64,000 nt of DNA from Alentia gelatinosa (lineage: Eukaryota > Annelida > Polychaeta > Phyllodocida > Polynoidae): contig OX465579.1 in assembly GCA_950022655.1 (NCBI GenBank), forward strand, positions 41,581,950-41,645,949, given 5' to 3'. Within the stretch, counting starts at the first letter, position 1. The number at the start of each line of letters is the position of its first letter. The notes under the pieces are model-generated. The model saw only the letters and a list, made by a program, of their open reading frames with translations. It was not told the origin of the DNA and did no database searches. Both the position numbers and the translations under genes were made by a program. Shown piece by piece: positions 33,761-46,858 of the stretch.

Positions 33761-36700
33761 CATTGTATAAAAATTGGTACATGGTGAGTCGTTCTAGACA
33801 GATGGTGGATTAAGTACATGGTGAGTCGTTCCTGACTCAAAAAGTGAGTTTCTACATTTAAGTGTTAGAATGGCATCAATTATGCATACATGGTATCTAG
33901 TCTAATTTGAATGATATATAATATACCCATCAATAATGAGATGACATGAATAAATAAACAGGCAACCGTCAACTTAGATATAACAACCAGGTTCGTTTCG
34001 TATGTTACACTAACCACTTTGGACAAAAACAGAGAGATATCATTAAAAGCAGTACGCTGAGAAGTACAGGAATTAATATTGTGCCAAACAGGAGATTTAC
34101 GTTGATAACACACATGTTCTTTCACACGCATTAAACAATGCCACGGCAATAATTACCTCTGCCTACCACGACACTGCCATGCAACAGTAAGAATTGAGAA
34201 GTGATACAAGTGTCATAAGCAATTTCTATTTTGATACGAGGCAATACGTATAATGTATTTAATCTAAACTGTGTAGCTAATGTCATTGTTTAATATTAAT
34301 GTAATCAATGGTTACATACGATTATTTCCCATAGGCTAATGATAGAAAGAGGTAAGACCAACATTTCCTACGTTGGCGAAGAGAACCTACAAAGGCCATG
34401 CAGCATTTATGTCTCTCTTCATTGAAGATATCAGTAATTGTCATTAGCTGTTTCGACCCTTTCTACAATTAGTCTTTGTGTGTATACCATAAGCACTTAA
34501 TGCCGTGTTTCTCTCTACGCCTTCATCCATAAGCATCACCTTATGTAAGATATTCTTGGACTATCATTAAACTATCATCATTTTTCAAACAGTTATTCCA
34601 ATGTCATATCTAAAGGGAATCATACACATATTTAGTCATTTCACGTGTGGTTATAAGCGGTAACCAGGGGGCAGAGGGTCACACCGGAGTCCGGATGATT
34701 CATATCGGCTCCATACATGAACATGAAGACCATGACATTTAAAGGAAGGGATCAGATACTGCATGGTGCACCATGGTGCGTTAGGCAGCCAGACACCGCC
34801 CCCTGGTGTGTCAGATGAATAGTAAACGCCAGACAAGAGCCGGTGTGACCCCCCCCCCCCCCCCCCTCCCCACTCCCAAACACACACATACCGTCTGCAG
34901 GTTCGGTCTGACAGAAAGGAAGCCTGACCAAAGAAACCCAGATATCGGCCAACCCTTGGGAGTTCCACAGACACTGGGCTGTCAGAGATACTCCAGATCT
35001 GCATGGTGCTGACCACTGTGCCTTCAGGGGGCGTGACGGAGGGCGGGGTCGACGGTGTGTGGGCAGGAGGGTCAACTACGAGGGTAATGGGGCGGCGGGG
35101 AGCGCGCAGGACAGGCCTGGATTAATGAAGGAGAGAGAAAGAGGAGGAGAGATTGAAATGAGGGGTGAATAGGAGGGGAAGGAGGTGAGAGAGCTGTGAG
35201 TAAGTAGGAGAACATAGAAGGGAGGAGACATGATTACAGGGATAAACATATGAAGGGATGGCATCGACGGAAACAATAAGGGGATATTGACGGGCATGAG
35301 AGGGGTAGCAGCAGAATGGGAGGAGGGTGTGTCGGGGAAGACAGGAAAAGACATGGCGGGGGTGGTTCATGGCGGTCACCATCGGAGGTCAGTCTGTCAC
35401 GCGGTGGCCAGTGTCCAGGTCGGTTGACGTTGGCTGATGAGAACTGCAATGAGTGCTGGCAACGATTATCTGCCTCCGGGGATAGGGGTCGAGCGGGGGC
35501 TGATCCAACAGGTGGCGCAGGCGGGGCGCAACCCGGCGGAAGAGGCAGGGATCGGTAAAAGTCCCCACCCTGAGGGAGCAGGTGAGAGTGCGTTGGGTTC
35601 GACCTGTGAGAAGTATGGAAATGGCGGTTTTGTGAAGGCAAACATAGCGATGTGAGAGCGTGGATGCCAATCATTCATCAGAAAATGTGAATAGAAAAAA
35701 TGTCCACAAGATCATTCGTAGGTCTCTCATAATAAGCACCGCATAATTTATACTTTTATGGTGCAGTAAAACCATGACGTTTCATAAAACTTATTTTTTT
35801 TGGGTTTTACCTCAGGGCAATATAAGGGGTAAGACGGGGTGAGGTCAAATCTATAAAATGACAGAGAACGAGATAAATGCAGCGCAGCAGTCTGGCCTAG
35901 GCCGGGTCAGATTATAGGTATCACGGAGGTATGGCAATTACCATGATGGAAGGCAGTCAACAAAAGGTCGCGGCTTGTCCAATACATCTCCATTCCCATT
36001 CACCTCAGAGTTTCCTCCATGTTCTCTATGAGGTCGGTTTCGACTGCCCTTTCCTAAAATTGTCTGTATTACTGATAACAACAATGTTATATTCGCCACA
36101 ATTTCGCTTATGAATGCATCTGGACCAAGCAAGATGTGGTTTTAGAATTTGAAAATTTGGCAATGCAGAGCCTGAACAGGTGGCATAGGATGTTCCGTAC
36201 ACACGCACGTATGTGATACGTTCGGCGTGTGTAGCACTCATCAGGTGAAAGCTGACCCATAGTAAGGCGTCACATAATGCGAATTGTCATTGGAAACGGC
36301 CACAAGTCACGAGGTATACGGAGGGCGCGCCGTCACAGCCCCCTAGGATTCCACCATTTGCCGCGTCTCACTTTATCATGCAGCCCAGCCCTACAAGTAG
36401 GCCACGGACGGGCGCAGCCTCTTACCGACCGCATGCGAACCTCTTTCGATTACGATTCCACTCGGCTGGTACTTAGCCTGAGAGATTTATCACCGGGCCC
36501 CCAGCCACACGGGCTGCCTGCCAAGTAACCCGGTCAGCAAGCCACAAATGGCCACCACTGGAATGCTGATAATTGGCCTGGGTCCGGTGAGCGGCGCCCG
36601 TAGAATCCCGTACCGGAGACGGTATAGGCCGTTAAGTCAGGGCAGAGGTCCGACCGGAGGCCTCGGGCAGGGTAGTGGACACGCCTCGCCTTGATCTACA

Positions 36701-36860
36701 GCCGTACGCAAAGAGTAGAGAGTGATGCATGCAGGCGGCGGGGGGCCTCTGGTTGGAGAAGGCCTCGTGCTGACAGTGCACGTGCTACAGAACCTCGGCT
36801 TGAAGACAGCTGCATCCATGATTGGCCTATCTTTGAGGGGAAAGAAATATGTGGCAGGGG
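33761..36860. other. Intergenic, purine-rich patch, no gene seen
   Basis: Includes a direct repeat GTACATGGTGAGTCGTTC near 33777 and 33814, a poly-C run at 34849-34866, and a GA-rich stretch at 35100-35360 that yields serine/proline frames on the minus strand. GC-rich from 36280 to 36840. No exon recognised. Confidence 0.4.
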
Positions 36861-36868
36861 GTTGAGAC

Positions 36869-36877
36869 TATAAAAAG
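36869..36877 (+). promoter_or_regulatory. Possible TATA box
   Basis: TATAAAAAG lies at the 3' edge of a GC-rich patch, about 13.4 kb upstream of the LHFPL2-like start codon. A distant non-coding first exon is implied by the acceptor at 50188-50189, but nothing links it to this site. Purely a candidate. Confidence 0.15.
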
Positions 36878-39800
36878 GTATAAGGTTTTTACGGCTCCTT
36901 CACCATCACACTATAAGGAAGTGAATTCCTCTCGGTGACATCCATTTTGCCCCGAAGATGATATATAGGTTTGACGCCTCTTAGCTGTAGAGTGAAATAC
37001 CGTAGGTGGTTTAGTAAGCAGGTCGATCGTGCCTTCATAACCCTTACCCGCCGGGGATATTTAGAGGTTTTTTTAACAAGAGTTATTGGCTGTAGATGAT
37101 TTACTCAAATTTCAATTCGTGTGGGTACTGTAGATAAAGTATAAGGTAATAAGGTGCTTACCCAAGAAGTTAAAGAAAAATGGTTTTTCATTTCCAATTG
37201 CTCAATCTGATAATTATTCCGTGTGTGAGTATATATATAGAAACTCGGACACCTTGCAAACACCGAAAAGATATCGTGAAATGTGACTATACTGTGTCCA
37301 TCTTTTATGTTCGTGAATGAACGCAGGCAGAGGGTTTATAAAATCCTAATTCACAAAGCAAAATGATTAATTTGAGATAACCAGATTCGCTGCCGTGGGA
37401 GAATGTTGCATTTATAATAAAATCTAAAAATAAAACACAGGGGAAAGCAATCATTTGATGTCGAATGATAATGTAAACATAACTACAGAAATACTATGGA
37501 ACCACAAATAGATCCTAATACTCTTTGTTAAGTCATTGTTATTACCTGAGAGGAAAATCACATTTGACTCTCGCATTCCTTTAGGTTTGCTATAAGCCGT
37601 AATGCAAGGTGAATGAAACTATTGACATTGCAATATATTTTGTCTATCTCATGGGAAATTAGTCGCATTCTTTACCATATAAATGCGCCCAACAGCGGTT
37701 CCATTTCAGGAAATTCGGTAGCGTCTGCTGAAAGGCAATGTGGTCCATTCGAAATATGAAATGCAATTGGTGAACCAGCTGAGAAAACAATTGCTGCGAA
37801 CAGCGGGGAATCCACTCTTTCATTACAGTCATCTTGATTGGCAAAGTAGATGAAAGCTTGCGTGACTGAGTTTTTCGCCATTAAAACAAACATATGGAAG
37901 ACGGGTGCCAATTAAACCGAGATGGTGTGTCTGAGGCTGTAATGGATTTAATCTCATCACGAAGATAACGCTTCATTTGCACCACGGGAATCAATTTAAA
38001 CTTGTCGTTTTTGTAGATTAAATTTTACAGATAGAAGTAGTAAATAATCATACCAATGCCATGATCGTTGAAGGCAAATACATTATTGTTGTAGCTACAT
38101 TTTGCCTCAGGAGTACGTCTATTTAATTAGCTATTGGTTTATTCATCGACTGATTTCAATGTTTATATGAAGGCTAATTCTGTCCTACAGTAAAGGTAAT
38201 GTGCAGTAAAGGCCTGGTGAGTATAGACACCACACTAATGATTAAAAGTTTTCTTCCTCTTCATTCTGCTATATGCTAATATCTGAAGGTATCTAATGAT
38301 ATAGGGAGACATGTTTAGGGAGACAGAATGAAAGCGGTTCCGAGTTGTTTTGGTCCAAAACAACAAGGAAAAGATTTAATTCAGTCACACTCACTATGTC
38401 TCTTCATTATTGTAAACCTGGAAATAATTTCAAAACTCACTAAATAACAAAATCTAATAACTATGTTCATGTGGTACAGAGGGACGTAGGAATAGTATCA
38501 TTGTCACTCGGAAATGAACGGACTTTGTCTTCCTGGTCAGTAGAAGTAAGACATTCGCCTATTGCTATAATGATATATGTCAAATGTAAATTGTACTAGA
38601 GTTAATAGTCTATGCATTGGTGACAGACTAACTGTAAGAAGCCAATTGGAACCGAAGTATGGCAATATCATCATTCCTTCGACACCAAGCAGAGGAAGTA
38701 AATATGATTTCATGGAGATCAACTTCAACCTTAGGTGTATTTGGTGGATGGGGTGGACTTTATATCAACGACCTCGCTTGATACCCTCTAGTTCAAATAT
38801 GGGTTTTTTTAATTAGGAGTGTAATAAAAGTCGGTTGCGTTTATCACAGAGATTCAGTCATGTAAAGGTATAGGATTCTGGGGCTAGATTGACTGTACTG
38901 CCGTGCACACATGCGCCGGCGTCCAACCAATGACCGATGTGATCGTTGATATATCTGGGCAAGATCTCGTTTGCCTTTGATGTATCGCCGACAGGCATTC
39001 GCAGGCGACCATCCTGGGTTGGCTCTAACACACAGGGGCATAGTAAAAGATACCACTCAGAGGTTCTCTCACCACCTCATCTGAGCAGAGCTCTACAAGA
39101 ACAACCTACTATAAAATGGAACTGCCACACTGCATTAGCAGATTAGGTTGTCCAAGTTCCGTTACCCATACGAAGCTACGAGTAACCTCGACCACCCATT
39201 TAAGGCTTGGAGGGAAAAAGGGTGCCAATGGGGTAACTTCCATGGTGGTCGCAGGTCAACGCCCCTTGCGACCCTTCAGATGGTCGTCCCGGGTAAACCC
39301 CCCCCCCCCCCCCTACACACACATGCCAACAGCGCTGCCGTACGTGTTGCATTCTTGACCTGCCACGTGCAATTTTCCGGGGCGCGCCTCAGTGAAGGGA
39401 TTGATTCAGTCAGCTGGGAACGCCGTCCTTTATTCAGATTAAGGCGCATGCGTCCTTTCCGTTTCTTCGTGTCGTCACTTCCGGTGGTTCCTCGTTCTTA
39501 TGCGTCACGCGCATGGTTAATGAGGACCTCTGGGGCTCAGGGTCAAAGGTGTGCCAGGTCAGTATTCTCAAGTCCCTGTTCATGGTGTAAATCCCTACGT
39601 CTTTGGACCAGTGCCTACAAGCAGCTTAGTCTAATTGAGTTCCACACTACGTCCTCAGAAGTGCCACACTACTGCTCCATAGGGATTTTGCTGAATGTTC
39701 CTCCTATGGGTAATGCCAGAACTCTGTTATGGAAACTCCAACCCTAGGCAGTTCTTGAGGCACCGCCCACTGACATAACATGATGGAGGAGTTCCCTCTG

Positions 39801-40277
39801 AGCGCCTGCTTAATGCACAATATTAAATGCTGTTAGCTTCTAGTGCCGCCCGACCAGCGGCGGCCACTGCGAATTTCTCTATTGGATAGCCTACTTTAAG
39901 CAAGAGTGTACTCACAGCGATGGGCATACCTCATATGGTTTTGCCCCCGTCATGCAAATAACTGATATATTGCTCCTTCGTATTTTAGCTCCCTTTTTAC
40001 GTTGGCCTATCCAATATGCTTCCCCCGAAAAGTGATTACCAAGATAGAGTAGAGCTTTACTTCACGAATAACTTAATTACAACGCATTTCCTGCAATTCG
40101 CAACATTTAATGACTGTATTTGGGGAAACTTGTGTGATAAGATTGTTGTTACTATTGCATTACTGATTGCCATGTTCATTGGGTTTCCTACAGGTGTCCA
40201 CAGATTTTATGATATGGTAGAATGAATGTGATATGAGGCCATTGTTTTTGCCCTGCGATAAATGTTATCCGCTGTTA
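36878..40277. other. Intergenic, no gene seen
   Basis: AT-rich to 38900, GC-richer at 39150-39760. The 199-codon frame at 39148-39747 crosses a poly-C run and has no family match or coding bias that I can see. Confidence 0.4.
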
Positions 40278-40660
40278 GGCCACTCAAAAAAAAAAACTTG
40301 TTTCTCATCACCGCGCGCATCTGAAAAAACGATTTTTGAAGATTTTTTTTTTTTTTTTTAAATAGATGAACCTTGATAGAAATCATGAAAGGTATGTGTA
40401 TTTAGTATCAAATTAAAGCTCCTGATGTCAGGGATGCATTAAATGTATAGCCAGTAAAAATCTGGAAACCCCGCATAAGCAGACACCCCGCGTAAGCAGC
40501 CACTTTGGCCCGGATCGGAGGGTGTCCGCTTATGCAGGGTTTTATTGTATGTCTGCCATCTTTGATAAAGCAAACAAAAAAAAAACAAAAAAAAAAAAGC
40601 GCCCTCGTCATATTTTTCATGGCTTGGTGATGAGAAACAATTTTTTTTTTTTTAGTGGCC
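40278..40660. mobile_element. Harbinger-type MITE, 383 bp, TTA target duplication
   Basis: Inverted termini begin GGCCACT, continue through a poly-A tract and then TTGTTTCTCATCACC on each side. TTA at 40275-40277 and 40661-40663 gives the 3-bp target duplication. The interior holds a second inverted repeat at 40466-40487 and 40521-40542 (22 bp, two mismatches, landmark GCATAAGC), possibly a nested foldback. No coding potential. Confidence 0.85.
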
Positions 40661-41830
40661 TTAGTGTTTTGCCCTATGCATTATGGAAAGCACTGTCATA
40701 CCAGTCAAAAGTAGCACAAGATATCCTTCCCATATACTAGATCGGTGCAATGTTTGTGAATGGTTCTCAATAAAATGCGAAGGGACTTAAATATTGACTA
40801 AGACTATCGAGTAATCCTTTATAAACAAATTACTTAAGTAAATAACAATTGTTCTACAGTTACATAATTGCACGATCAATTCTTACCTTTGTAAGACTCC
40901 TATTGATGTACTCTTTGTTATTTGAAATGTGATTCACACAAAAGAAACTAAAAATAAGCAATTAATTAAAGCTTAATGAAAATGCCCTTTGTTCTGGTGC
41001 CAATGGGATTCAGATAAAGCCTCAAGGCGCCACTGTGTACATTAACGTGGCCTGGATTAATTACCGCAAGGATAATAGCGTTTAATGTCAGATCTTCCAC
41101 CGTCAGGATGTGGGATTCGTGTTATGAACCTGTGGCAAAAATATCCAACAACATCGATTCCAAATGAGGACGACATTGGTATCGGATATATATCAAGTCG
41201 TGTTTTCCATATGCCTTCATGTCAAATACTTTAAGTTTACTATATGAGTTTCATAAGTTTCAAGATGGCGTATTAAGATTTGTATTATTGACTGGGATAA
41301 CATGACTGTTGGGTTATTAAGGCTTTTGATATGCATATCTATTTAAGTTATATCTCCAGATTGTAAGATCAGTGTCTACCATGAAATTGCAATCATTGTA
41401 GATGGTGGCAGTTACATTTATTTCTATCCTTCTCTACTCCTGCTATGCCTCTTACATAACTGATTAATGCATCACAACTACGGTGCTACACCAGGAGGTC
41501 AGCGCTGCCACTCAGATGGAAATGATCGATTAAAGGCGTATTTACACTGAAAGCTTCCCCAGTCGTCGTTTATACAGGCTTCATCAAGAACTAGCGAAAG
41601 CTCTGCTTTGGTTGAGGTTCATTGCAATTTCAATCAATCTATTATTATATACCTGTGGTAGTATATCTTACACATACTGCCCGCTCCTACCCATGTCGTA
41701 TTTATACCCGTACGACACCTAGGTGACGTACGGGGTATGTATGTGGCGTACGGGGCATGTACGGCGGCAAAATCCAAATATTCCCCCAGTAGCAAAGTTA
41801 AAAATTCGATATTTTAAGGTATATAATAAT

Positions 41831-41975
41831 AGAGAAACAGGCTGACTGTCTCCGTACGGATAAAATACTTGGTAAAATCGGCGATCAGATGAACCTCTGC
41901 CTCCGGCATCGGTTCATCTGATCGCCGATTTTACCCCGTATTTTATCCGTACGGAGACAGTAAGCCTGTTTCTCT
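41831..41975. repeat. Long near-perfect hairpin, 65-bp arms
   Basis: Arms 41831-41895 and 41911-41975 are reverse complements with only 3 mismatches in 65, around a 15-nt loop. The arm starts AGAGAAACAGGCT and ends GGCGATCAGATGAACC. No duplication of target sites is obvious. It could be a foldback transposon, a recent palindromic insertion or a source of hairpin RNA. It is the strongest secondary structure in the window. Confidence 0.9.
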
Positions 41976-41999
41976 ATAGTACGTGAACATAGAATTTAC

Positions 42000-44900
42000 A
42001 ATGTCTCATTTCATCGAATTTGATCGTAGCTAGATTCAGATCACTGTCTCGAAATCATCGCATTTGAACCTCAACGTCATGCATTAATGTTTGCAACCCA
42101 ATGCATTGACAGACCCACGTCTTTGTTCCTGTGACTGATGTTATGATGCTTATATTTTTCTCTTCTATTCATATGAAAAATATTTATTCGAGGTTCTAGA
42201 ATACCTAGGCTGCACCAAGTTCGATATTCTTGCACAACACCACTATCTGAAAACGACATGAAATATTTTGCTTCTAAGACTCTATCGACCACTAAAATGG
42301 GCTGCACATGTATCTGCGCACAAATTCATCTTGTACGGTAGATCAACACTTACCTTCCCAATTGTCCATGGCGCGTCGCATCAAAGGTAAAACACAGTAG
42401 GTGGGCGTGCACCTCGCCAGAAGGGAGCAGCTCCCTGCTTTCACTACCATAATGTGATTGCAGGGAGAACCCTGAAAGCCTTTGGGTTGCCATGGAAGGA
42501 AAAACAGGCTAATTAGTGGGGGATAAAAGCGTTCCGTTAGGGAGGTCATTGGCGGAGCTTGTGAGGCGAGCGTGCCTGACAACTGCCTGTGCCCACTGGG
42601 CTTTCAACGTGGAGCTATGGGTTTACTGGCAAAGGCTTTGAAGTCAACCAAGTGTATGATGTTCAGATCTGTTCAATAATAGTTGCTGTATTTATGAAGC
42701 TTCAAAGGAACATTCGTTTTCCTAGCAACCAAATTTCGATGGCTCTGGAGAGCTCAAGGAAAACAGATGTAGGGTTCATATCGTCAATGATAATACATTT
42801 CGCTAATGTAATTATGATAGTCATACCTGGATTATATTTACAGAGGGCTCGTGTTATAATTGTATACGTTCGTGTATATGTTAACACCAGTACATGTATG
42901 ATACATGTATCACTGTGAGTAGTATAGGAATCGGGCGCCAGCAATACGTCAAGCTCCCTCAGCAGCTCAACTCTCGCCTATGAAGGTAGCTGGAAGGAAA
43001 GATCACAGAGGGCACGAGAAGCTTGAGCTGCTCGCAGGTAATGCTGAGTGCTTTACGAGCACATCGCGTGCAGAGAAATCCAATTTGGGGCCAGGCCCTC
43101 TAGGTCTGCTGAGGGCTAAGGCTGATCACGTCTATTTGCCGTGAGAGAGGTTCGCCGAAAACTTCACTTATAGGATGCTAATATGGCGTCACATTGCTGA
43201 TACAGGGCCACTCCAGTGTTTCTGATAGTCTATTTCCATATTATGGATCATGAATGAAACTTTCAAATCTACATAGATAGCAGAATCGGCCTTAAAGCAC
43301 CCTTAATACGCTCCATTTGCCAATTGATAATTATAATTGAGCTACGAGAAAAGTTAACATAATATCCCGCCAATATCAGTCTTGTTAAAATATCCCGCAG
43401 CAGTTCTTGTTTGAACCAGGGCCTGGCCAGGCTGGCCATGGAGTAAGGGTTTGACAATGATACAGTGCTCTGCGTTGACCCTTAATGACCGCCACCCATT
43501 GCGGTCATGCCCGATTGATGTATGGCGGTTTTATTGAGACCGGCGCAACTTGAATAGGCCTATATCTGCCTAGACGAGAGCGACAAATGTGGATCTAATC
43601 TATTTCTATCTATTCTGCCCTTCTGTTGAATTCTGTCATACCTTTTAAATCTGTTTAACGTTATGAGTAACCTATTTTTGGACACAACTAAATTTAGTTA
43701 TTCCATTATAGATTTTCTATGTTTGTCTTTTTGAATACATGTAAAATAACATTGAGTGAGTATGCTATACTGATTGGGTACTATACATAAGTGTTGGGAG
43801 ATTTTGCCCGGGATATTGACATGACGAGGGTCAACTCTGTCACTGTCACCCACATCCCCCATCCTATAGTTAAAAATCCCCGTTATGTGACTGTAGAACA
43901 CGTGGAGGACCAAAGGTCGGCTCACTGGGAAATGAGGCAGGTGGTGCAGGCCGCATTAGACCGGACATCCAGGTGCTCCGGGCAGACACAGGAGGAGAGC
44001 CAGCCACAACCCATCACCCATCCTCCCCTTTAGTACCTCCTGGGCTCATCAGAGAACCTCTACAGCCCGGCTCACCCCCCATCCCCCCACCTTCATCCTG
44101 CCCACAATTGCAATTTGCAGGTGGTCTAGCTGGCTGCCTTAGATGACTGCTAGGAGTTGGCTGGTCGGTGGTTAGAATTGCCTCCGGGTGCGGTGAGCGC
44201 TGGGCCATTTGATTTGTCTGGTGTGAACTGTTGCTATAGCCACGAGTCCTGGTGCCGTCATCTAACATTTAGGCAATGAACATTTCCTCATTCGTTCTCA
44301 GGCTAGACCATCGTATTACGATACAATACTGCTCAGTATAGCAGGTCAAAACATATGTGACATTGCGATGGGATAGGATGTCCTACATTTCGATTCTTGG
44401 AAGAAATGATGGGGACATTTTCCTCGAGAGTTTCTCGACTCTAATTTTAGGAAACGGTACCGGCGGCTGGCTGGCATTGCTCCGGGTTGGAGGTAATGGT
44501 TTCACGTTATACTAGAGGCAGGGCCTGGCGGGTGGAGTATGTGTAATGAAATTGGGGCCACTCGGAAGGGCGTAAAATGAAGGCTAGCAGGCACTACCAC
44601 AACCGGTAAATGGTGCATAGCTCGTTTAGTTGGGCAAGTCAGGACGACAAGATTATGAACGTGCCCCAGCGAGGTTTGGCACTTTGGGCCAGCTGCTTAA
44701 AATTCTATTTTCTCAAACAGTTTACTAATTGTTCAGGACATCATCTTCAGTTCTGACATCTAGGCCGCATCACCAAGTAGTTTCACTTGTTTGTAATTAG
44801 AGATTAAATAGGGCCATATCTAAAAGTCAAGATATATAATCTGGGTCGATGTAACACCATTGGTCAGTTGCTGCAATAGTGATCGGGCACTCGCTGAGCG

Positions 44901-45771
44901 TGTTTCACTTAAAGCTACCTTTCAACAGTTTATTTTTCTGGATCCTTCATGGGGCCGGGGGTAATAGGAATCGAAGCCAGTGTCGACCCTGGTCCTCCGT
45001 CCACTGGCACGCTATCACAAAGAGGGAAGGAGACCATTTCCGCCAACGTCACCTTTAGGGGTCGAATCCTTGACATATCCACGTGAGCCATAGACGGGCT
45101 ACATAATGGGTAGCACCAGGCGACCACAAGGGCGGGTCAGCGGGCTGAGCAGCTCCGATAACCGGCTCACCCCGCCTCCGTACGGCCTCACCCCGGGTCC
45201 CAGCCGACCCAGCCCGCGCTCACTCGGCCATGAATACCACCCAGCCCGCGGGCCTAGTGAGCGTATTAACCTCGCATTTTGACTCGTACAAATAAAGGCA
45301 GTCCGTTAAAACCTAATCTAGGGGCTCCGGATATTTATGTCGGGCAGAATGTCAACCAATATTGACGATAAGAGAGCCCGGTGGGGGTGGGGGTGGAAGC
45401 TCAAAACGTCAGCCGTGAGCCGGAACTATATGAAACCACCAGGGGAAATGTTTTTCTGTCATTGACTCATGAACTGTTGTCTGAAATAAGAGCATTTAGG
45501 GATCATGCCCCAATATCATGCCATGTCTTGTAATAGATGTAGTCCTGGAATGGAAGCTAATATTGACTTATTTAAAAATGTTCTTTTAGAAACCATCTTC
45601 ATTAATAGCATATATTGTAAAATATTGCTGATTCTCAAGAAATATTGTACCTCGCTGTTCATTTTTTCCGAAGATTGAATTTACTAATTTTCTGTATTTA
45701 AGTCCTCTAGAAAAAGAACGGACGGACCTTTTAAAGTTATGCCGAGAAAGACAATGCCAGGTAAACAGGGC
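42000..45771. other. Intergenic, no gene seen
   Basis: Unique-looking sequence with only short frames. GC-rich patches lie near 43960-44260 and 45120-45260. The SINE-like promoter on the minus strand is listed separately. Confidence 0.4.
44960..45020 (-). repeat. Possible tRNA-derived SINE promoter
   Basis: On the minus strand, TAGCGTGCCAGTGG resembles an A box and GGCTTCGATTCC a B box about 37 nt further on. No complete tRNA cloverleaf can be drawn. Weak support. Confidence 0.25.
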
Positions 45772-46858
45772 CCCGTTGAATAGTTTTGTCCAAAGATAGT
45801 TCGGAGCCCAAGGAGACGTCCTAGGAGGGTGTCTGTTGAATCACATAGAAGGTCCTTACCCAAAACTCTCTTAGCGGATGACCTTTGATAGTTTGGCCAT
45901 AAGTATTGGATAAGGTTGACCTACATCTTCCCTGACTCTCCTAGGCATACAGAGATAGGTGTCCTAGCTGAAACTTATAGCCTGAGTTACTTGGTTTATG
46001 AATATAAATCAGAAAAAGGTGTCCTAAATACCAAAATAGGTGTCCTAGCAGAAGCCTATAGCCTAGGGGCGTTTGATTGTATATATTCCTAGAGTACATC
46101 TGTTAGAGACCTCCTACGAGACTAAGGGTTTAAATGTAAAACAATCTTGGTCAGGGATGGTCCTTGCTCAGGACTCCCCTAAGATTTAAGAGTTTGCTTG
46201 ACTATTTTGTAACATGCCTATAAAGTAGGAAAATCGGAAATATTGAAAAGTATGATAGCAAAAATAATAAAATGTGAAAAAGGTGGAATTTCTTGGATTT
46301 CTCCTGTAGTAGTAAACAGCTAAGACATGTCCTTCCCGAAGAGAGGTCATAGAGGAAGATGTGTGTCAAATGTGGGAGACTTTGTACTCGAGATTTCCCT
46401 TCCTTGGAGGGACATATGTTATTCAACGGGACCGGCCTACTATCCTACAAAGTGCCTTTGATTGGCTGACCATGCTCCCGCTTTTGGCCCAGTGTAGGAT
46501 GAAACATATTCACCAAGTCTCATTTGTTAAACGTGAAAGGTCTTTCGTCCTAAGACATGCCTTGGATTGTTGGCGTGATCCTAAGGAGGATTCTTCCACT
46601 GTGACCAAACCCTTTTTAAAGGGGCCTAGATTTCATCTACACCGTTGAATAATCTAGGGTCGTACATGAAGAATCTAATCTGTACTTCGTACAAGGGTCA
46701 TTATATAATAATTTATAAGTTCGTTCTCTAAGACAGTCTTAGCAGTCTATAAGGTCGTCCATACGTGTTGAATTACGTTGACTCTCATCGTCCCTGGGTT
46801 TCCTCGGCGTACAGAAAAGGGTCTACATGTAGGATCCTAGATTATTCAACGGGCCCCA
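45772..46858. mobile_element. About 1.1-kb element with GGGCCCGTTGAATA termini
   Basis: The left end is GGGCCCCGTTGAATAG and the right end is the complement of GGGGCCCGTTGAATAAT. The inverted match is about 16 bp with one indel. Internal termini of the same family occur around 46410 and 46645, so it may be a composite. An internal direct repeat, AGGTGTCCTAGC, recurs near 45955 and 46037. No transposase-like frame and no certain target duplication. Confidence 0.55.

Noticed and set aside
39148..39747. 199-codon open frame, the longest on the + strand
   Set aside because: It crosses a poly-C run that encodes proline, lies in a GC-rich patch where several frames are open, and has no recognizable domain or splice context.
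41571..41605. Third hammerhead-like site on the minus strand (TTGATGAAGCC)
   Set aside because: The GAAAC part is missing and stem II does not form, so the resemblance is limited to half of the core.
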